In this document: positions 41,833 through 50,358 of the stretch, piece by piece
Layout: each line of letters begins with the position of its first letter
Position numbering within the stretch: the stretch's first letter is position 1
Source of the DNA: Muribaculaceae bacterium
GTDB taxonomy: Bacteria > Bacteroidota > Bacteroidia > Bacteroidales > Muribaculaceae
Direction: 5' to 3'
Length of the DNA stretch: 61,562 nt
Assembly: GCA_017451225.1 (NCBI GenBank)
Contig: JAFSPZ010000029.1
Coordinates: 1 to 61,562, forward strand
Program-made: the position numbers and the translations under genes
The notes under the pieces: generated by a model
The model's input: only the letters and a program-made list of their open reading frames with translations
What the model was told of the DNA's origin: nothing
Database searches by the model: none

Positions 41833-44800
41833 TTATTCTTGAGTTTGGTAATCTTCGCCTACGATTATTGTGCCAATGTTGGTGCCGCCATGAGCAGTTC
41901 CGTCGTTATACTGGCCATAGTAAGTATAGACTCCTGGTTGCAGACGTTTGCCTGCGTTGTTTTTCAAATCCCAATCATAGGGGAAAGAACTTACGTTATC
42001 GCTCCATACAATATTTCCTAGATAATCGAACACCCTGATTTTTACAGTAGGATCAGTTTGAAGCATTGTCGACATGTTGAAGGTGGCAAAATTGATAGCC
42101 GGTTCCTGCTCAACAGAGAGCGACACTTGCTGATTGCCGCCCACTGCAAAGTTGATGGCCTTGGTGGTCATGTTCCCGGCTGCATCATATACAGTGTATT
42201 GCAGAGTGTGTTCCCCCTCCGAGAGGTCCATGGGTAATTGCAACAGCAAAGACTTGCCATTGTTGGTAATAGTGGTGTAGGACTTAATGTTGGGATAGCT
42301 TGTCTTGCCGCCGTCAAGTTTGAGTTCCATACTGTTTCCAACAGCCAGATTCTGGTTGCTGAATGCTTTGTCGTCGGTGGCGCGAATGAATAGTAAGGAA
42401 GAAGTTGGCACCAGTTCGCCGTGTTCAAAGTCAAACTCGTCATTGAAGTAGAAGGCGTCGATGGTTGGTGGCACGTTGTCGTGAATGGTTTGTGAGTTAT
42501 CTTCGTTATATGCGCTTATCACAAGTTTTTCGAACGATCCGTTCACCATTTCATCGCTGTTGTCGCGGTGTGCATAAACCGAAACCAAACCTGACACTCC
42601 TGGATATAGAGTATAACGTGGTATCACTGTCTGAGCAGTAAAGATTCCGTTTGTCACTCGTCCGCTAACCTCAGTGAGCAGCTTGCGTGGATAATAGATG
42701 TCTCGGTTGTTTTCGGTAGTCTCTTTTTTGAGATAGTCGTAGATTGACAAGGTGGCATCACCATTGAAAGAGGCATCAACCGCAGTTCCGTCGGGGGTAT
42801 AGACTTTAGCTTCCACAGTCACTTGCTGCAGAGGGCCTGTATATATGTTGGATGTAGAGGCGTTTTTGCCGTTTATTTTGGTGATTTTGAAAAATGGCTT
42901 TGGATAGTTCACCTTAATGGCTGGGTCACCAAGCAGCGTGAACATCATCTTGTTGTAGGAAGCGGTTGTGCCAAACGACTGCTTGCAAAGCATGTATGCA
43001 TCTCCCACAGTAGGCATTTGTCCAGTGGTGCTGTAGCTGAATAAACCTCTCACAAAAGCTTGATTGAGTGCATCATTACCGCTGGCATAGGCCGAACGTG
43101 TGGCAGTTAACATGGCAATAGCTCCACCGTCGGGCTTGTGAAACATAATTTCCATGACTCCACGTTGGCTTCCATCATATCTTGCTACGTCGCAGCATGC
43201 AGTTGAGACTATAGGCAGGTGAGGATAGGCTGTGTTCTTTGATTCGTTGGTGGTCCACAATTTCACTTCCTTTGTGAGAGCAGTGCCATCACCATGTCCC
43301 ACGTAGGTCATGAAGTATTGTCCGCTCTCAAGCAGCATTTTCATGCTTCGGCGTCCTTCAAGCAAGAATCCGGTGGCAGGGTCGGTATTGAACTGAGTGA
43401 CATAGACTTTATTTTTCATAAAGCCAACGTTCAGTTCATCGTTGATGATGTTTCCTATTCCCTCGGCTTGGTAAGAATGAAGGTTTCCTTCATTGCTGTC
43501 GCTAACGTAGTCGGCAATAAAAAGCGCATTGTTTCGCCATGGCCCATAGTCGGGATTGTTGACATAGTTGAGTAGTTTGTCCACATCGCCTGCTGCTTCG
43601 TCTATTGTGGCGCATGGTATTCGTCCCACTCTAAGCCTCAATATATCTCCAGCGGGGTTGGTGCCCGAGTTATCGTCAAGCATACCGAAAAAGTCATCGC
43701 TCACATAACTGTTGTTTTCGTCATTGCTTGAATTGGACTCATAGGTAAGGATGGTGCAATCGTTGTTGCTCAAGATTTGTCGGTTGTCCTGTTTTCCTGC
43801 TCCAAACATGATAAGATATTTAAACTTGTCTTTGTCGCGGTCATAGAACATCTTGTTCATCAAGCGAATGCCCATGGCATCGGGGGTGCCGCTTGAGAAC
43901 TCGTTGAAAATCTTCTGCTGGTCGAGCACGTGCACCATCATGTTGTCGTTGTCGCGATGCATTTGAGCGATGCGCTCGGCTTGAGGCAAGAGTTCTTCGC
44001 ATGTGACGATTACCATGTCGGGGGTGGGCAGAGCATGAATGTTCTGATTCTCTATTTCCTCATAGCCTGTTATGCTCTTGAGCTCAACTCTTGGGTCGAA
44101 AGCGATGAATTGACTCCAGTTGGCGTTATTATATGGAGTGAAACCCAGGTATTCTCCATAGGTTGAGAGGGTGTAATTTACTGGTGTGTTGGGAGAGGTT
44201 ATGTCCCACATTTCTATTCCGTTGTCACCTTTTACCGCAATTATGTCGTTAGACGTAACGTTGTTGAATGCCATTCGCATTTGTCCTTGCTGGGCATTGC
44301 TGAGTGTGTTGTTGTGGTAGTAAGTTAGGATGCAGAAGTCCAGCCGGGCCCATTTCAAGGCCGAGTTTTCAATGTTGAACCCAATGCTTATGTCATTGTT
44401 GTCGATTGTTGTTCCGCTGCTGGCCGCATTATATATTGCCGCAGTATTGGCTGTGTTGTAGAACACATACTGGGAAGATGCGGCATAGATGCGTGGCAAG
44501 CCAATTGTAAATGACAATTCTTCGTTGTTGAAAGTGCCTGAAATAGTCGAAATAGATTGACTTTTGGCAGCAATACATGGATTAACAATTATTGAAGAGT
44601 CAGAACATAATTCAGGTAGTGAAAATCTCAAAGAGAGGTTGTTGTTCTCAAAGGTCTCGCCAAGCATGTCCTTTCCTGATTGTGATACTGAAATTAATTC
44701 TTGCTCATGTGTTGCATAATCCAGGCTTGATGCCCTAAGATTCTGTCCGGTGATGCTATAGCTGCGAGTTTCAGGTTCTTTTACAGGTATGCGGTCGTTA

Positions 44801-45225
44801 CTGGTGATAAAGTAGTATCCAGCTCTTGAGTAGCTGTTGAACGATCGCAAGAATCGGGGAGTGGTTGTGGGGGTGACCAGGTAGTGGTCGGTGGGGCCGC
44901 ATCCATAGAAATATAGCTTGCTGCCTGTGTCTTTGCATGGGATTTGTGCCAGGTCGTCGATTGCGCTACCATCAAGAATCTCACTTATTGGGTGTCCTCC
45001 TGTGCCAAAAATCCTCACGCTCTTTGGGTTGTCAAAGCCCATGCTTCGAAGCTCACTGTAGGTAATTTGGTAAATTCCGTCTTCGGGTATTTCTATTTTA
45101 ACCCATTTGCCTGTCGCCAAGCATGATGATGAAGCGTAATTAGATGTTGAGAACGCACTTGCCAGGAAAGAGCAAGTGGTAAATGCTATTAAACAAAAGG
45201 CTGAGAATAAGAGTCTTTTATTCAT
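41833..45225 (-). CDS. PorU-like C25 (gingipain-family) protein, paralogue 1
   Basis: 1130 aa, the size of PorU. A signal peptide precedes the PorU N-terminal block (ATGKWVKIEIPEDGIYQITY). A C25 caspase-like domain spans about 400-770, with the catalytic His in YVGHGD (H644) and Cys in ACCDVARYD (C678). Ig-like modules follow. The FlgD/Por-type tail (VFDYLGNIVWSDNVSSFPYD, GVYTYYGQYND) suggests retention at the T9SS surface complex. PorU cleaves the sorting tail of T9SS cargo and attaches it to lipopolysaccharide. This copy differs from the canonical PorU at 50359 around the active site, so it may be a specialised sortase or peptidase. Confidence 0.8.
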   Translation of the reverse strand: MNKRLLFSAFCLIAFTTCSFLASAFSTSNYASSSCLATGKWVKIEIPEDGIYQITYSELRSMGFDNPKSVRIFGTGGHPISEILDGSAIDDLAQIPCKDTGSKLYFYGCGPTDHYLVTPTTTPRFLRSFNSYSRAGYYFITSNDRIPVKEPETRSYSITGQNLRASSLDYATHEQELISVSQSGKDMLGETFENNNLSLRFSLPELCSDSSIIVNPCIAAKSQSISTISGTFNNEELSFTIGLPRIYAASSQYVFYNTANTAAIYNAASSGTTIDNNDISIGFNIENSALKWARLDFCILTYYHNNTLSNAQQGQMRMAFNNVTSNDIIAVKGDNGIEMWDITSPNTPVNYTLSTYGEYLGFTPYNNANWSQFIAFDPRVELKSITGYEEIENQNIHALPTPDMVIVTCEELLPQAERIAQMHRDNDNMMVHVLDQQKIFNEFSSGTPDAMGIRLMNKMFYDRDKDKFKYLIMFGAGKQDNRQILSNNDCTILTYESNSSNDENNSYVSDDFFGMLDDNSGTNPAGDILRLRVGRIPCATIDEAAGDVDKLLNYVNNPDYGPWRNNALFIADYVSDSNEGNLHSYQAEGIGNIINDELNVGFMKNKVYVTQFNTDPATGFLLEGRRSMKMLLESGQYFMTYVGHGDGTALTKEVKLWTTNESKNTAYPHLPIVSTACCDVARYDGSQRGVMEIMFHKPDGGAIAMLTATRSAYASGNDALNQAFVRGLFSYSTTGQMPTVGDAYMLCKQSFGTTASYNKMMFTLLGDPAIKVNYPKPFFKITKINGKNASTSNIYTGPLQQVTVEAKVYTPDGTAVDASFNGDATLSIYDYLKKETTENNRDIYYPRKLLTEVSGRVTNGIFTAQTVIPRYTLYPGVSGLVSVYAHRDNSDEMVNGSFEKLVISAYNEDNSQTIHDNVPPTIDAFYFNDEFDFEHGELVPTSSLLFIRATDDKAFSNQNLAVGNSMELKLDGGKTSYPNIKSYTTITNNGKSLLLQLPMDLSEGEHTLQYTVYDAAGNMTTKAINFAVGGNQQVSLSVEQEPAINFATFNMSTMLQTDPTVKIRVFDYLGNIVWSDNVSSFPYDWDLKNNAGKRLQPGVYTYYGQYNDGTAHGGTNIGTIIVGEDYQTQE

Positions 45226-45426
45226 GACGTAATTATGTTTTTGAAGATGCTTTTCGGTTATTGTTGTGTGTTTCTATATTATATTATTAACGTATAAAAA
45301 TGTTATTTATTGCAGATGTGGTGAGTTATCATTTCATATTCTCAACCGGCCAGTCGTTTGAGAGCTGCTCATCGCTGTTTTCTTACTTTTTCAAGTCTAA
45401 TGCTACCTGCAATTAATTTCAAATGA

Positions 45427-45466
45427 AAAAAGCATTTCGTTCTCAAGATGTGTAGAACGAAATGCT
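45427..45466 (-). terminator. Terminator of the PorU-like gene at 45506
   Basis: A perfect 13-bp stem (45431-45443 with 45454-45466) with a 10-nt loop is followed on the minus strand by TTTTTTCAT. The rest of the 280-nt gap to 45226 holds no recognised promoter. Confidence 0.85.
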
Positions 45467-45505
45467 CTTGTTTCTAGGGTTTCAAGTGCCTTATGGCGCT
45501 TGGTT

Positions 45506-48500
45506 TTAGTTGTTGCTCTTGTGGGGCTCGATAACGATTATGTGTCCTATCGGTGTGCCGCCATAGCTGGTACTGTTTTTATAAGTTCCAAAGAATTTAT
45601 AGATACCGGCAGGAACTCTGTTGCCATTGTTGTCCTTGAGGTTCCAGCTATAGGGGAAAGAGTCGGTCGTAGTGTTCCACACAAGATTTCCCACGTTGTC
45701 AAGCACCTTGATAGTAACTTGCGGGCTTGTGAGTGTGGTCTTGATGTCGAATGTTGCCTCGTTAACAGCAGGTTCCTCTTCAATTGTGAGCTCAATTTGT
45801 GACTCGGTTCCAACAAGGAACGACACTGTTTCGGTTGCTTTGTTTCCTGCGGCATCATAGACATTGAACTGCAGAGTGTGTCGTCCTTCGCTAAGATCCA
45901 TGGGGAACTCGATTGCCAGCTCTTTGCCATCGTTGCTTGTGGTGGAATAGCTCTTAATATAGGGGTAGGTAGTTTTTCCGCCATCAAGCAGGAGGCTCAT
46001 GCTGTTGCCCACTGCCACAGCTTGGTTGTTGAAAGCGTAATCGTCGGTTGCACGTATGTAAAGAGTGCTGTTGGCTGGTATAAGAGCGCCGTTGGAGAAT
46101 GATTGCTCATCGTTGAAGTAGATTGCTTCAATCACTGGCGACATTGTGTCGTGTACTGTTAGGCTGGAATTTTCGTTGTAAGAGTTTAGCTTGAGTAGAT
46201 CAAAAGTGCCATTTACCATCTCCTGGCTGTCATCCTGATGGGCATAGACTTTTACCGAGCCATAATTGCCCGACGCGAGAATGAATCGAGGTATTACTGC
46301 ATGTGCAGTGAAAACACCATTTTCAACTCTTCCGCTAACGCGTGTGAGCAAATTCTGAGGATAGAAGATTTCTCTTGTCACATCAACTCGGTTGATGCGT
46401 TGAGTGATTTCGGTCTCCTTTTTCTTGTAGTCGTAGATAGAGAGTGTAGCGTCTCCGTTGAAGTCGGTGTTGACAGTAGTGCCATTGGTGTTATAAACCT
46501 TAGCCTCAACAGTGACTTCTTGCATTGCTCCCGATGAAATAGCCGAGTTTCCAACATTAATACCATTAATTTTTGTAATCTTGAATAATGGCTTTGGATA
46601 GTTGATTCTCATTGCAGGATCGCCCAGGAGCATGAACGACATCTTGTTATAGTTGGTTTTTGTTCCAAATGAGTTTTTGCAAAGCTTGTAGGCCTCGCCG
46701 ATGGTGGGCATGTATCCTCTGGTGCTGTAACAGAACATTGCTTTCACAAAGGCTTGGTTGAGAGCGTCGTTGTCGTTAGCGTAAACCGAACGTGCCGACG
46801 TTACCATAGCAATTGCTCCTCCACCTGGCTTGTGGAACATGATTTCGACGAGTCCGCGTTCGTTGCTGTCATACCTTGCCACGTCGCAGCAAGCTGTTGT
46901 GAGGATGGGCAAGTGAGGATATTCTACATTGTTAGATTGGTTCACTGTCCACAGCTGTTCTTCCTTGGTAAGGAAGTTTTTGTCGCCGTGTCCCACATAG
47001 GTCATGAAATATTGCCCGTCGGTTAGTTTGCCAATGAGTTCCTTGCGTGCATCAAAAGCAAAGTTGCTGATGGGGTCGGTGGGGAATTGGCTCATGTAGA
47101 CTTTGTTATTCATCATTCCAGTAGAAAGCTCGTCGACAATGATGTTGTTAATACCTTCAGTCTGGAATGAGTGCAGTCCGTTGTCATAGTCGTCGGCAAC
47201 AAGTACAAAGTCATTGCGCCATGCTCCATAGTCGGGGTTGTTGACATATTCCAGGAGCTTGTCGACATCGCTCTCAGCTTCTTGCAGCGATGCACAGGGA
47301 ATGCGGCTCACGCCCATGCGCAGGTATTCGCCAGCGAGGTTTGCGCCAGAGCTGTCGTCAAGTATGCCGAAGAAGTCATCGCACACATAACTGTATTCCT
47401 CGTCGTTGCTGACCTCGGCTTCGTAAGCTAAAATTGTGCAGTCGCGCTTGGCAAGGATTTGTCTGTTGTCGTAGTTGCCGGCTCCAAACATGAGGATGTT
47501 TTTAAACTTGCTGCTGTTGCGGTCATAGAACATCTTGTTCATCAGGCGAATGCCCATGGCATCGGGAGTGCCGCTCGAGAACTCGTTGAAAATCTTCTGC
47601 TGGTCGAGCACGTGCACAATCATGTTGTCGTTGTCGCGGTGCATTTGTGCAATGCGCTCGGCTTGTGGCATTAGTTCTTCGCAAGTAATAATGACCATGT
47701 CGGGGGTAGGCAGGCCATGGATGTTCTGGTTTTCTATTTCCTCATAGCCATCAATACTCTTCAAGTCCTTAGTGGGGTCGAAGGCAATGTATTGCTGCCA
47801 GTTGGCATCTTTTCCTGGGGCAAATCCCATGACATTGTCAACCGAAGTTAATGCGCATATCGTGGGGGCATTAGGCTCGTTGATGTTCCACAACTGCAGG
47901 TCTTGTGTTGCGTTGCTGAACGTGATACGATCCTTCTTTGTGACTTTGTTGAGGCCCATGCGCAACTGGTTGTCGGGACTGTTGGTAAGGTCATTGTTAT
48001 GGCAATAGGTGATGATTATGAAATCGAGCCATGCGCTGCTCACAGTGCCATTGGCCGAGGTGATATTCACGTCGATAATTCCGCTTTGAGGCACACCGCC
48101 ATCGGGTAATATCTTGGCGTAGGGCGAAGCCGAGTTGTAATACACGAAGCTATTGGCTGGTGCATAGATTTTCGACGAACTCAAGGTGTAGTTCATGTCG
48201 ATGCCATTCAATTTCACCTCTACATAAGACGAAGCTGTAACTTTGGCACTGGCACAGCAGTTGACAACTGCCGCCGAGTCAGTCACAAGATCGGATATGT
48301 TGTAAGGAATTGTGACTTGACCTCCTGTCATGGCTTCTCCAAGCAGATATTTTCCCGACTCACCCGGAGAGATGAGCTCTTGCTCGTGATGCCAATAGTC
48401 AAGACTTGTGGTCCTGTTGACTATCGTAGTAGGGGTGGAACTTTGTGTGATTTCGGGTTCAAGAGCATCGGTTGCGTCGTTTTGAGTAACGAAATAATAT

Positions 48501-48910
48501 CCCTTGGTGGAATAACTGTTAGATTCTCGTGTGTAATGGGGAGTTCCTGTAGGTGTGGAAAGGGTGTAATTAACTACTCCACATCCGTAAAAGCAGATTT
48601 TGTTGTCAAAAATTTTGACTGGAATCTGCTTAAGGTCGTCGATTTGCGAGCCGTCAAGAACTTCTCTTATGGCATATCCTCCAGCGCCATAGATTCTTAC
48701 TGCTTCTGGGTTGCTGAATCCCATTTGCGCTAATTCTTCAAACGTGAGTTGGTAGATACCGTTCTCGGGAATAGCGATTTTTACCCATTTGCCGCTTGCC
48801 AGCTTGGAGGTGTTGGTATAATTGGCAGCCGAGAAAGCCTGTGCGCTGAACGTTGTTGCAAAGGCGATGGCAATCAGCCCTAAAATGTTGAATAAAAACT
48901 TCTTATGCAT
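45506..48910 (-). CDS. PorU-like C25 protein, paralogue 2
   Basis: 1134 aa, with the same plan as the gene at 41833: signal, PorU N-block (ASGKWVKIAIPENGIYQLTF), C25 domain with YVGHGD (H641) and ACCDVARYD (C675), Ig-like modules, and a FlgD/Por-type tail (VLDNVGNLVWNTTTDSFPYS, GIYKFFGTYKN). The middle of the two proteins (YEEIENQNIH to NKMFYDR) is nearly identical while N- and C-terminal parts are clearly diverged. It lies 47 nt after the FAH-like gene, so it may be read with rex and FAH. It is a second likely specialised T9SS sortase or surface peptidase; activity is not proven. Confidence 0.8.
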   Translation of the reverse strand: MHKKFLFNILGLIAIAFATTFSAQAFSAANYTNTSKLASGKWVKIAIPENGIYQLTFEELAQMGFSNPEAVRIYGAGGYAIREVLDGSQIDDLKQIPVKIFDNKICFYGCGVVNYTLSTPTGTPHYTRESNSYSTKGYYFVTQNDATDALEPEITQSSTPTTIVNRTTSLDYWHHEQELISPGESGKYLLGEAMTGGQVTIPYNISDLVTDSAAVVNCCASAKVTASSYVEVKLNGIDMNYTLSSSKIYAPANSFVYYNSASPYAKILPDGGVPQSGIIDVNITSANGTVSSAWLDFIIITYCHNNDLTNSPDNQLRMGLNKVTKKDRITFSNATQDLQLWNINEPNAPTICALTSVDNVMGFAPGKDANWQQYIAFDPTKDLKSIDGYEEIENQNIHGLPTPDMVIITCEELMPQAERIAQMHRDNDNMIVHVLDQQKIFNEFSSGTPDAMGIRLMNKMFYDRNSSKFKNILMFGAGNYDNRQILAKRDCTILAYEAEVSNDEEYSYVCDDFFGILDDSSGANLAGEYLRMGVSRIPCASLQEAESDVDKLLEYVNNPDYGAWRNDFVLVADDYDNGLHSFQTEGINNIIVDELSTGMMNNKVYMSQFPTDPISNFAFDARKELIGKLTDGQYFMTYVGHGDKNFLTKEEQLWTVNQSNNVEYPHLPILTTACCDVARYDSNERGLVEIMFHKPGGGAIAMVTSARSVYANDNDALNQAFVKAMFCYSTRGYMPTIGEAYKLCKNSFGTKTNYNKMSFMLLGDPAMRINYPKPLFKITKINGINVGNSAISSGAMQEVTVEAKVYNTNGTTVNTDFNGDATLSIYDYKKKETEITQRINRVDVTREIFYPQNLLTRVSGRVENGVFTAHAVIPRFILASGNYGSVKVYAHQDDSQEMVNGTFDLLKLNSYNENSSLTVHDTMSPVIEAIYFNDEQSFSNGALIPANSTLYIRATDDYAFNNQAVAVGNSMSLLLDGGKTTYPYIKSYSTTSNDGKELAIEFPMDLSEGRHTLQFNVYDAAGNKATETVSFLVGTESQIELTIEEEPAVNEATFDIKTTLTSPQVTIKVLDNVGNLVWNTTTDSFPYSWNLKDNNGNRVPAGIYKFFGTYKNSTSYGGTPIGHIIVIEPHKSNN

Positions 48911-48957
48911 AGTGGTTTAAAAATATGTTATCAAGTTTTGTGTTCAGTTATATCCTG

Positions 48958-49539
48958 TTATTTTACCCTGATAGTAAGACTCTTGAGTACCCCGCATGAG
49001 GCGTTGACGGTGTCGCCAGGGTTGAGCTCAAAATCGCATGTATCCATTTCTACTACGATTAAATCGCCCATCTTGAGAGTGAAGAAGGTGCTCAGCTTTG
49101 CTATGATGTCGCGATAGTCAATCTTCATTGTTTCCAATGACCCCGTGCCAGCATTCTCGTTGTTGAGAGTAGCAGTCACTATCGTTCCGTTAATGCCTGC
49201 TGACTCGTCGACGGAGGCGAAATCACCCAGTAGTAAAGCTCCGTCAAAGGCATTGGCAAGTGCTGAGTGGCTCTCGCTATGCTGCGGCGTGTCGATATTG
49301 TGAGCTGTGACCTTGATTGCCGGAGCTACCGCCAAGCAATAGCGGTGAGCAAATCTTGGTGCTATGTGCTTCCCCAGCCGGTCGATGTGCAATACTATTG
49401 CCAGTCGTCCTGTAAAAGCTTGGGCAAAATGCGGCACAAAAAAGGGTTTGTTGCTTTTAATCACTGCCGAGTCGGCAATGATGTAAACCTGTTGAGGCAG
49501 CTCTCTGCCATTACCGTTTTTTATGCCTATTATCTTCAC
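48958..49539 (-). CDS. Degenerate fumarylacetoacetate-hydrolase-fold protein
   Basis: 193 aa from a GTG at 49539 that overlaps the rex stop by 4 nt (GTGA). FAH-family features remain (NKPFFVPHFAQAFTGRLAIV, LGKHIAPRFAHRYCLAVAPA, NAFDGALLLGDFASVDES, MKIDYRDIIAKLSTFFTLKM, MGDLIV, LNPGDTV). In active FAH enzymes the first block carries a Glu-x-Glu metal pair where this protein has Gly-Arg-Leu, and the Asp of the GxDxTxRDxQ block is missing (IKVTAHNID). It is therefore probably catalytically inactive or uses another chemistry. Translational coupling to rex and position before a PorU-like gene suggest a structural or sensing role. FAH proteins of this size usually act on 2-oxo acids. Confidence 0.7.
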   Translation of the reverse strand: MKIIGIKNGNGRELPQQVYIIADSAVIKSNKPFFVPHFAQAFTGRLAIVLHIDRLGKHIAPRFAHRYCLAVAPAIKVTAHNIDTPQHSESHSALANAFDGALLLGDFASVDESAGINGTIVTATLNNENAGTGSLETMKIDYRDIIAKLSTFFTLKMGDLIVVEMDTCDFELNPGDTVNASCGVLKSLTIRVK

Positions 49540-50210
49540 TTAGCTGTAGTCTTATTGTTGCTTCCGCTCGATTCCATGCGGTTGTACATGATAGCCAAGT
49601 CGGAGTATATTGAAGTGTTTTGCAACACTATGTTGCGTGGCACCTTGATGCGATAGGGGGTGAAGTTCCAAATGGCCTTGATGTTGCTTTCAACCAAGTA
49701 GTCGGCAACTTCTTGTGCGTTTTCAAAAGGCACTGCAATAATGGCAATCGACACACCCGTGGTGCGTTGCTTTGCAGCAAGTTCTTTGATGTCGTAGATG
49801 GGGATGTCCCCCACGTTTTTGCCCACTATTTCGGGGTTGATGTCAAAACCGGCCACAATGTTCAATCCATATTGCATCAGTCCCAAGTCGCGCATGAGAG
49901 CGCTGCCAAGCGAGCCTGTGCCCACCAGAAACGCATTGTGGCGGTGCTTGAATCCCAGGAACTCGGTTAGTTCTTTTTTGAGCGGGTGCACCTCATATCC
50001 AATGCGGGTCTTTCCCTTAATGTTGAGGAAAGACAAGTCCTTGGCAATTTGTGATGCGTCAACGTTCAGTCGCTTTGCGATTTGGGTTGACGACACATAG
50101 TCTTCATGCTTGCTGTCAAGCATCTTCACGTAGGCCAGATACCAAGGCAGCCGCCTGAGGGTTGGCTCTGGAAGCATGTTGCGTGTAGTATGTCGTTGGT
50201 TGTCGCTCAT
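49536..50210 (-). CDS. rex: Redox-sensing transcriptional repressor Rex
   Basis: 224 aa. A winged-helix domain (about 12-85: LPEPTLRRLPWYLAYVKMLD, VSSTQIAKRLNVDASQIAKD, IGYEVHPLKKEL) is followed by a Rossmann domain with AFLVGTGSLGSALM (usual GxGxLG) and VAGFDINPEIVG, and a C-terminal swap helix (YSDLAIMYNRM). Rex binds DNA when NAD is high and leaves when NADH rises, controlling fermentation and respiration genes. A consensus promoter lies upstream. The FAH-like gene is translationally coupled. The basic tail (SGSNNKTTAK) is a slight extension. Confidence 0.93.
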   Translation of the reverse strand: MSDNQRHTTRNMLPEPTLRRLPWYLAYVKMLDSKHEDYVSSTQIAKRLNVDASQIAKDLSFLNIKGKTRIGYEVHPLKKELTEFLGFKHRHNAFLVGTGSLGSALMRDLGLMQYGLNIVAGFDINPEIVGKNVGDIPIYDIKELAAKQRTTGVSIAIIAVPFENAQEVADYLVESNIKAIWNFTPYRIKVPRNIVLQNTSIYSDLAIMYNRMESSGSNNKTTAK

Positions 50211-50257
50211 TAGCTTGACATTAGCCTAAAAGGCTGTGCTTGTCGCAATACAAACTG

Positions 50258-50290
50258 CAAATATAGTAAAAAATAATATTTTATATCAAA
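50258..50290 (-). promoter_or_regulatory. Consensus promoter of rex
   Basis: On the minus strand TTTG (50290-50287), a 21-nt spacer and TATATTTG (50265-50258). The leader is about 40 nt. Confidence 0.75.
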
Positions 50291-50358
50291 ATAATTTTCG
50301 AAAATCGTGTAAAATAGTGCTTTGACCTCAGCTCATGCCATGTTTTGCTTTTTCACAA

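Noticed and set aside
50240-50253. TTGT-N6-ACAA in the rex leader as a Rex operator
   Set aside because: Known Rex sites have TTGT and ACAA separated by about 10 nt with a TTAA-like centre. The spacing here is too short.
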